Positions 1-4,821 of a DNA stretch of 6,388 bases are shown here, piece after piece. Origin of the DNA: an uncultured Flavobacteriales bacterium (lineage in GTDB: Bacteria > Bacteroidota > Bacteroidia > Flavobacteriales_D > Crocinitomicaceae); NCBI GenBank assembly GCA_903899795.1, contig CAIUKX010000403.1:1-6388 (forward strand), read 5' to 3'. Numbering within the stretch: the first letter of the stretch is position 1; the number at the start of each line of letters is the position of its first letter. The translations under genes and the position numbers were made by a program. Below the pieces are notes generated by a model. It was not told the origin of the DNA and searched no databases. It saw only the letters and a list, made by a program, of their open reading frames with translations.

Positions 1-78
1 ATCTTGCCCAAACGTGAATTGTGGTGCAAGAATTAATAGATAAGCGATAAATGAAAAAATCTTCTTTGAGTAAATCAT
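1..78 (-). CDS. N-terminus of a secreted protein, cut by the window edge
   Basis: The minus strand reads an open 26-codon stretch from an ATG at 78-76 that leaves the window at base 1. It begins Met-Ile-Tyr-Ser-Lys-Lys, continues with a hydrophobic core (IFSFIAYLLILA), and ends PQFTFGQD. This is a Sec signal peptide, with likely cleavage just before the Gln-Asp, a common mature end in Bacteroidota. The same frame stays open upstream to ATGs at 150 and 204, but those starts would put 24 or 42 mostly polar residues in front of the signal peptide. A TAnnTTTG box at 123-116 also lies between 150 and 78, which favours the start at 78. Only the leader is visible, so the mature function is unknown. 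The gene diverges from the four-gene plus-strand cluster. Confidence 0.7.
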   Translation of the reverse strand, partial: MIYSKKIFSFIAYLLILAPQFTFGQD

Positions 79-115
79 TTTGCAGTTGCAGCCTTTATTA
101 ATGCATTTATCGATC

Positions 116-123
116 CAAATATA
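116..123 (-). promoter_or_regulatory. Candidate -7 box for the leftward gene
   Basis: Read on the minus strand, these bases are TATATTTG, a full match to the Bacteroidota -7 consensus TAnnTTTG. It lies 37 bases before the ATG at 78, which would leave a leader of about 30 bases. I found no TTTG or TTG at the usual 19-21 base spacing upstream; the nearest TTG is 14 bases away. A chance match in AT-rich DNA is therefore possible. Confidence 0.4.
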
Positions 124-192
124 AGCCAAGTTGCCACCAAGGCCATTCATCTTTTTGCCCGGGAATTCCAATTTACTATATCCAATATATGA

Positions 193-201
193 GGGGGGGG
201 G
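193..201. repeat. Nine-G homopolymer in the divergent intergenic region
   Basis: Nine consecutive G sit in otherwise AT-rich sequence, 84 bases before the rightward ATG at 286 and 115 bases upstream of the leftward ATG at 78. The run is upstream of the candidate promoters of both genes. On the minus strand it directly follows an ATG (204-202), giving ATG CCC CCC CCC in the same frame as the leftward gene, with no stop between. Runs of this length are prone to slipped-strand length change during replication, so it could tune promoter output or be a contingency site. It could also simply be a sequencing-sensitive homopolymer. Confidence 0.6.
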
Positions 202-227
202 CATATCTTAAGAAATATTGAAGCCAT

Positions 228-258
228 TTTGTACATTACACCGGTATAATTAATTTTC
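228..258 (+). promoter_or_regulatory. Candidate promoter of the four-gene cluster
   Basis: TTTG at 228-231 is followed after 19 bases by TAATTTTC at 251-258. That matches the Bacteroidota TTTG / TAnnTTTG pattern at the usual spacing, with one mismatch in the last base. Transcription would start near 265, about 20 bases before the ATG at 286. TATAAT at 245-250 overlaps the region and would look like a sigma70 -10 box in other phyla. No other promoter-like pair was noticed in the short gaps between the downstream genes. Confidence 0.4.
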
Positions 259-285
259 CATGTGCATTAGATCAAATTGTATTTT

Positions 286-2436
286 ATGAAAAATACTTTC
301 CTTTTTATTGTTTCTTTATTATTATTCAACACCGGATTTTCCCAATACTGTACGCCTGCTTATACTTATGGATATGCTTCATGCTATAGTTATGGTTTGG
401 GAATAAATTATTTTTTCATATCAGGAGAATCTCCAACTTCAATATTAGATAATTCAACTTGTACTGGTTCTGGATATGAAAATCATACTGGTTTAACAGT
501 TAATTTAAAGCAGGGGCATACATATACTGCAAATATATCTTCATCTTCGGGTTCTTCTAACTTACAAAATTGTCAAGTTTGGATTGATTTCAATAATGAT
601 AATATTTTTGAGGCTAGCGAAAGTGTTGGTGGTTTGAATAATTATTTGTCAGGAAGTTTTAGTATTTATATGCCACCAAGCTCAGTATTAGGTTATCATA
701 GAATGAGAATAATTACTAGTTTTTCTTCTGATGGTTATTTATATCCAACTATGAACCCTTGTACTTCGGGTTATTTATACGGCGATTCTAGAGATTATAC
801 AGTCAATATAATAGCTAATACTTGTTCAGGAACACCTTCCGCAGGTTATATTTCAGCGAGTGTCGATTCGGGTTGTTCTGCTTTTTATTCAACACTCACC
901 ACAATAGGCTATAGTATAGGTCTTGGAATTACTTATCAATGGCAAACGTCGATTGATTCAATAACTTGGACTGATAAATCAGGTGCAACCACAACAACAT
1001 TAAGTGTACTTGTTACTGCTACATGCTTTGCAAGACTAAAGGTAATATGCTTAAATAGTTCAGACACTTCATATAGCAATCCTATTAAATTTTATGTTTT
1101 ACCAGCATTGAGCAGTATTACCGGGCCTACAAACATTTGTCAAGGATCAAATATTACACTGAGTTCTTCCCACACAGGAGGAACATGGACTTCAAGCAAT
1201 TCCGCTATTGCTACCGTTGGGATTACCACTGGAATAGTCAGCGGCATTTCTTCAGGCATAGGAATAATTACTTACTCACTCTTTTCTACTTGTTATGTTA
1301 CCAGAAATGTTACAGTTAATACTTTACCCAATATAACCCCAATTAACGTAAATCTTTGTGTAGGTGCACAAATCACCCTAATATCTTTACCAATCGGGGG
1401 GGCATGGTATTCTTCAGATACATTAATATCAACTATTGATACAGGATTATTAATTGGCATTTCATCTGGAATAAATTATATTACATATAGCCTTCCTACA
1501 GGATGCTGGACTCTTGATAGCATTCATATCAATCCATTACCAGATAGCATTACTGGATATACAAATGTTTGTGAAGGATCTCAAATAAGCTTATACTCTT
1601 CACCTGCAGGTGGTACATGGTATTCTAGCAATAACTCTATTGCAAATGTCGGATATAGTAATGGCATAGTAATCGGGGGTTCCTCTGGATTGGCAACCAT
1701 AACGTATTCGTTAACTTCAGGTTGTAGCGTTTTTCAAAATGTAACTGTAAATACCACTCCATCTGTTTTTACAGGCCCAACAAATGTTTGTGAAAATTCA
1801 GGCATTACATTAGTTACTTATCCAACAGGTGGTACTTGGAGTTCCTCAAATACATCAATTGCATCTGTTGCAACAACCGGAATAGTAACTGGAGTTTCTC
1901 AGGGAACTACATCAATATCTTACAGTATATCTGACGGATGTTATCAAGACACATCAATAACGGTTAATTCCTTGCCAAATCCAGTAATCAATTATAGTGT
2001 TTACGGCCCATGCTTGTTTGTTAATTCATATTATTCTTGTCAATGGTTTTTAAATGGCAATGCAGTATCAGGGGCTACTAACAATATTTTATTCCCGACA
2101 AGTTCAGGCATTTATACAATTGAAGTGGTCGACAGTAACGGGTGTAGCGCCACTTCATCTCCTTTTGTGTTTATTCCCGAAGCAATAATTTCATGTAATT
2201 TGTCTGAAATTGAAATTAATATATTCCCAAATCCAGCTTCGTCTGTTATTAATTTTGAAACTAAGATGCCAATCAATATTTCAATTATTTCGATTGCCGG
2301 TAATATTATTTTGGATCAAAAGAATGCTTCTTCTGTAAATATTGAAAACCTATCGGAAGGATTATACATTATTAGAATTTCCGACGAAAATGGTACTTTT
2401 ATTAAAAATGAAAAGTTATCAGTACTTAGAAGATAA
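286..2436 (+). CDS. T9SS-exported surface protein: GEVED-like domain, multiple Ig-like domains, C-terminal sorting domain
   Basis: This is a 716-residue secreted modular protein, probably attached to the cell surface or released as an adhesin or matrix component. The signal peptide is residues 1-20 (MKNTFLFIVS... ending GFSQ). Residues 21-175 resemble a GEVED domain: YCTPAY at the start, VWIDFNNDNIF at 98-108, then YHRMRI and DYTVNI, but the hallmark GEVEDYT reads GDSRDYT (166-172). Residues 178-271 form an Ig-like module with the YQWQTS...WTDKSGAT pattern. Four tandem BIG2-like repeats cover 274-564, each with two cysteines about 50 residues apart, and a further Ig-like segment (QWFLNGNAVSGATN) covers 565-629. 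The last 75 residues are a type A T9SS sorting domain: FPNPAS at 647-652, LSEGLYIIRI, then KNEKLSV near the end. The ATG at 286 is preferred to an in-frame TTG at 277 because it opens directly into the signal peptide. No enzymatic domain is seen. The gene is first in the presumed operon; the binding partner is unknown. Confidence 0.9.
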   Translation: MKNTFLFIVSLLLFNTGFSQYCTPAYTYGYASCYSYGLGINYFFISGESPTSILDNSTCTGSGYENHTGLTVNLKQGHTYTANISSSSGSSNLQNCQVWIDFNNDNIFEASESVGGLNNYLSGSFSIYMPPSSVLGYHRMRIITSFSSDGYLYPTMNPCTSGYLYGDSRDYTVNIIANTCSGTPSAGYISASVDSGCSAFYSTLTTIGYSIGLGITYQWQTSIDSITWTDKSGATTTTLSVLVTATCFARLKVICLNSSDTSYSNPIKFYVLPALSSITGPTNICQGSNITLSSSHTGGTWTSSNSAIATVGITTGIVSGISSGIGIITYSLFSTCYVTRNVTVNTLPNITPINVNLCVGAQITLISLPIGGAWYSSDTLISTIDTGLLIGISSGINYITYSLPTGCWTLDSIHINPLPDSITGYTNVCEGSQISLYSSPAGGTWYSSNNSIANVGYSNGIVIGGSSGLATITYSLTSGCSVFQNVTVNTTPSVFTGPTNVCENSGITLVTYPTGGTWSSSNTSIASVATTGIVTGVSQGTTSISYSISDGCYQDTSITVNSLPNPVINYSVYGPCLFVNSYYSCQWFLNGNAVSGATNNILFPTSSGIYTIEVVDSNGCSATSSPFVFIPEAIISCNLSEIEINIFPNPASSVINFETKMPINISIISIAGNIILDQKNASSVNIENLSEGLYIIRISDENGTFIKNEKLSVLRR
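1105..1977 (+). repeat. Four tandem BIG2-like Ig repeats within the first gene
   Basis: The encoded repeats span residues 274-348, 349-419, 420-492 and 493-564, each 71-75 residues. The shared pattern is a Cys near the start (NVCEGS-like), then GGTWSSSNxSIAxV, TGIVxGxSSG, ITYSL, a second Cys (SGC-like) and VTVNxxP. The cysteine pairs are 285/336, 358/407, 429/480 and 502/552, a steady spacing of 49-51 that suggests one disulfide per domain. The second repeat is the most diverged, with GGAWYSSDTLISTI in its centre. The copies differ clearly at the DNA level, so they are old duplications rather than fresh ones. Confidence 0.8.
1396..1402 (+). repeat. Seven-G run inside the first gene
   Basis: Seven G in the second Ig repeat encode part of Pro-Ile-Gly-Gly-Ala using two GGG codons. 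Loss of one G would bring a TAA into frame at 1424-1426, and gain of one would bring a TGA into frame at 1437-1439. Either slip would end the protein near residue 380 and remove the sorting domain. As given, the frame is intact. Confidence 0.6.
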
Positions 2437-2468
2437 AGTTCGTTTAAAGAAAATCATTAAGATATTAT

Positions 2469-3617
2469 ATGAGATTAGGTTATGTAGTATTCCTTTTATT
2501 GCCATTTCTAATATTAACTAGCTGTAACTTCAGGCTTGACTTTCCAAAATTTGCCCAAATTCAAACTGCCCCTATTAATCTTTTAACTAACGATTCAGCA
2601 ATTTGCGGAGGTTATATAACAAACAATGGAAGCTCGGGCATTAAATACTATGGAGTATGTTGGGATAGCAGCCCAAACCCAACTATTGCTTTACCTACTA
2701 AAACAAATAATGGATCAAGTGGATCATCTTTTATATCAATTCTTACTGCTCTGAATTATAAAGCTACTTACTATGTAAGAGCATATGTGGTTAATGGTGT
2801 AGGAATTTCTTATGGAAATCAAGTGGTATTTAGTAAGAGTGATGGTTCTATTCCTACAATTTCGACTAATAGTATAACAAATAATTTAGGTAATACTGTT
2901 ACTTGTGGGGGGGATATTACTAATGACGGTGGATGGAATATTACAGCTAGGGGAGTTTGTTGGGCTTATGGTCACAACCCAACCTTAGATAGCTCAGATG
3001 GGTTTACAAATGAAGGTGGTGGAAGTGGGCAATTCACGAGTAATGTAAATGGTATTAATCCTAAAAAAGGGGTTAACATTTACATTTGTGCATATGCTTC
3101 AAATCAGGTTGGAACTTCATATGGTAACATCCAGGTATTTTATCCAGGGAGTCAATATTACCTTGGTGAAAATTATGCAGGCGGAATTATTTTTTATATT
3201 GATAGTTCGGGCAACCATGGGCTTATTGCCTCGCCCAATGATCTAAGCACAAATTCCGTTAATTGGGGATGTGATACATCGAATATTGCAGGTTCAAACA
3301 ATGCTAATATTGGAAGTGGAAAAGCGAATACCGATTCAATTGTATCCGGGTGCCAAGACCCCGGTATTGCTGCTGCTTTATGCAAAAACTTACTGTTAGG
3401 TGGATACACTGATTGGTATCTTCCATCAGAATTAGAGCTTAATGCTATGTACTATAACTTGAAAAATAATAACATCGGAAGTTTTCAAGGAAATATTTAT
3501 TGGAGTTCAACACAGGCTAATAAACTAAGCGCTTATTTCGATAATTTCAATAATGGCCAAATATCCAGTACAGATAAAAATGCATATGCTTACGTTAGAG
3601 CAATAAGATCATTTTAA
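2469..3617 (+). CDS. Lipoprotein with two FN3-like repeats and a C-terminal DUF1566 (Lcl_C-like) domain
   Basis: This 382-residue protein is exported and lipid-anchored. A hydrophobic leader ends in the lipobox Leu-Thr-Ser-Cys (16-19), with Cys19 as the expected acylated residue. Two repeats follow, at about 31-121 and 129-224, of the common Bacteroidota FN3-like type: CGGxIT, GVCW, NPT, YYVRAYxxN and GxSYGN. The second is altered (IYICAYASN in place of YYVRAYxxN). Residues 230-382 match the DUF1566/Lcl_C pattern: YAGGIIFYID, GLIASPND, NWGC, then GGYTDWYLPSELELNAMY, IYWSSTQA and YAYVRAIRSF. This domain is found in many surface lipoproteins and is of uncertain, possibly ligand-binding, role. 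No catalytic motif is evident. The start is the only ATG that places the lipobox correctly. The gene begins 32 bases after the first gene, with no terminator between. Confidence 0.88.
   Translation: MRLGYVVFLLLPFLILTSCNFRLDFPKFAQIQTAPINLLTNDSAICGGYITNNGSSGIKYYGVCWDSSPNPTIALPTKTNNGSSGSSFISILTALNYKATYYVRAYVVNGVGISYGNQVVFSKSDGSIPTISTNSITNNLGNTVTCGGDITNDGGWNITARGVCWAYGHNPTLDSSDGFTNEGGGSGQFTSNVNGINPKKGVNIYICAYASNQVGTSYGNIQVFYPGSQYYLGENYAGGIIFYIDSSGNHGLIASPNDLSTNSVNWGCDTSNIAGSNNANIGSGKANTDSIVSGCQDPGIAAALCKNLLLGGYTDWYLPSELELNAMYYNLKNNNIGSFQGNIYWSSTQANKLSAYFDNFNNGQISSTDKNAYAYVRAIRSF
2559..3140 (+). repeat. Two FN3-like repeats within the lipoprotein gene
   Basis: The two encoded repeats (residues 31-121 and 129-224) align as CGGYITNNGSS / CGGDITNDGGW, YYGVCW / ARGVCW, SPNPTI / GHNPTL, YYVRAYVVNG / IYICAYASNQ and VGISYGN / VGTSYGN. 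They are about 90-95 residues each and are joined by a short Ser/Asp/Gly-containing linker. Confidence 0.75.
2907..2913 (+). repeat. Seven-G run inside the lipoprotein gene
   Basis: The run lies in the codons Cys-Gly-Gly-Asp of the second FN3-like repeat, written TGT GGG GGG GAT. Gain of one G would bring TAA into frame at 2921-2923, and loss of one would bring TAG into frame at 2986-2988. Both outcomes would remove the whole C-terminal DUF1566 domain. The frame is intact in the given sequence. Confidence 0.6.
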
Positions 3618-3635
3618 TAATTAATAATACAATCA

Positions 3636-4799
3636 ATGAGAAAAATCATACTAATAATCATCCTCTTTATAAAAACATCTACGCTATTGGCGCAAAATAC
3701 TACTGATTCTAATCTGGTATTTAATAATTCAAGCTATAGTTATTACATGATAAAAATAGATTCATCCAATTTATCCAAGATAAGCTTAATAAATAATGCA
3801 GGAAAATTAAATCATAAAGATTTTATTGAGGAATATACTACCAACCATGACCCTGATTTTTTTGCAATTAATGCATCGGTAAATGATAAATCAGGTAACC
3901 CTATTGGACTGTTTATTTCCAATAATCAGGAATTAAACAAATTGAATACAGATGATGGGGTTGGTAATTTCTTTCTCAAACCGAATGGGGTTTTAGTTAT
4001 TACTATAGACAATGCTTTTATTGTTAAAAGTGAAAAATTCAAAACCCAACGTGGTATTATTAATGCTGTTCAATCAGGTCCAATGCTAGTAATTGATGAC
4101 TCAATACATTCTTCTTTTAACCCAAATTCTACAAATAAAAATCTGCGATGTGGAGTAGGTATATTTAATAAAAAAAATTCAAACTATTTGATTTTCACCA
4201 TTTCTAAAGATCCAGTTTCTTTTTATGAATTTGCTTCTATGTATAAAGATTATTTCCATTGTCATAATGCACTTTGTTTAGAAAGTGGTAATAGTGTTAT
4301 GTATACACCTAATAATTCAGATCCATTAGCAATTAATAAAGTGGTTGGTAGTTATCTTATTTATGAACCTGACAACAATAGTAATCAATCTAAACCTTTA
4401 TCAAAAAGCAACAATGTAATTCAGATGATTAAGAGTTCCTCTGGGATATATGAATTACCTGTAGAATTAAATAAAGTCCTAAAAATCAGTTTTATTTTCG
4501 ATCCAGGGGCAGCAGATGTGTCAATTTCTCCAGATGTTGCATATACCCTAATACGAACTGGGACAATTACCGACAAAGATTATATTGGAACCCAAAAATA
4601 TTCTTTTGCAGATGGAAGTACAGCGGTGAGTAGTGTTTTTAATCTGCATGAAATAAAAATTGGAAGTTTTACAATAAAGAATGTTAGAGTTTCTATTGCC
4701 AATTCATTAAAAGCTCCAATGTTATTAGGACAGAGTGTTTTGCAAAGAATGGGGAAATTTACAATCGACAATACAAATCACACTCTAACCATTAACTAA
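3636..4799 (+). CDS. Exported two-domain protein: DUF2233/NAGPA-like domain fused to a retropepsin-like aspartic protease domain
   Basis: This 387-residue protein has a signal peptide at 1-19/20 (MRKIILIIIL... ending LLAQ). Residues about 35-245 resemble the DUF2233/NAGPA phosphodiester-glycosidase family: FFAINASVND, GNPIGLFISNN (88-97), DGVGNFFLKPNGV, VQSGPMLVID (145-154), RCGVGI (171-176) and NALCLESGNSVMY (211-223). The last motif normally carries Asp-Gly; here it is Glu-Ser-Gly. After a Ser/Asn-rich linker (247-268), residues 270-387 form a retropepsin-like domain: IYELPVELN, IFDPGAADVSISPDVA, YSFADGST (322-329), LHEIKIGS, PMLLGQSVL (361-369) and FTIDNTNHTLTI. The expected catalytic motif Asp-Thr/Ser-Gly reads Asp289-Pro290-Gly291. 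With a single Asp motif it would have to dimerise to work, as retropepsins do. Both active sites are therefore in doubt, and it may be a binding or inactive derivative. It starts 18 bases after the lipoprotein gene. Substrate unknown. Confidence 0.82.
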   Translation: MRKIILIIILFIKTSTLLAQNTTDSNLVFNNSSYSYYMIKIDSSNLSKISLINNAGKLNHKDFIEEYTTNHDPDFFAINASVNDKSGNPIGLFISNNQELNKLNTDDGVGNFFLKPNGVLVITIDNAFIVKSEKFKTQRGIINAVQSGPMLVIDDSIHSSFNPNSTNKNLRCGVGIFNKKNSNYLIFTISKDPVSFYEFASMYKDYFHCHNALCLESGNSVMYTPNNSDPLAINKVVGSYLIYEPDNNSNQSKPLSKSNNVIQMIKSSSGIYELPVELNKVLKISFIFDPGAADVSISPDVAYTLIRTGTITDKDYIGTQKYSFADGSTAVSSVFNLHEIKIGSFTIKNVRVSIANSLKAPMLLGQSVLQRMGKFTIDNTNHTLTIN

Positions 4800-4821
4800 C
4801 TTTATTATTTGCTGAGGTTCG

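Noticed and set aside
81..90. TGCAGTTGCA near-palindrome just before the leftward start
   Set aside because: It is too short, with a four-base palindromic core on each side, to support a call as an operator or hairpin.
168..178. CCCGGGAATTC resembling a cloning polylinker
   Set aside because: Only two adjoining restriction-site-like hexamers are present, and the flanks are ordinary AT-rich sequence with no vector similarity that I recognise, so chance is the simpler reading.
79..204. N-terminal extension of the leftward gene from ATGs at 150 or 204
   Set aside because: The frame is open, but it would place a polar stretch before a normal signal peptide, and the only good -7 box lies downstream of both ATGs. 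It is kept only as an alternative in the G9 finding.
277..285. TTG start adding three residues to the first gene
   Set aside because: The ATG at 286 begins directly with a Lys-Asn and hydrophobic signal peptide, and a TTG start only adds Met-Tyr-Phe in front.
1137..1319. Short plus-strand frame inside the first gene
   Set aside because: It lies wholly within the well-supported Ig-repeat coding frame and has no recognisable domain or start signal of its own.
3049..3409. Short frames on both strands inside the lipoprotein gene
   Set aside because: They overlap the DUF1566/FN3-like coding frame and their translations look like out-of-frame shadows.
4170..4177. Run of eight A in the two-domain gene (another lies at 5032-5039 in the last gene)
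   Set aside because: A-runs of this length are expected from Lys and Asn codons in AT-rich coding DNA, and the frames continue normally through them.
4580..4771. Minus-strand frame opposite the retropepsin-like domain
   Set aside because: It is antisense to conserved coding sequence and has no motif or ribosome signal.
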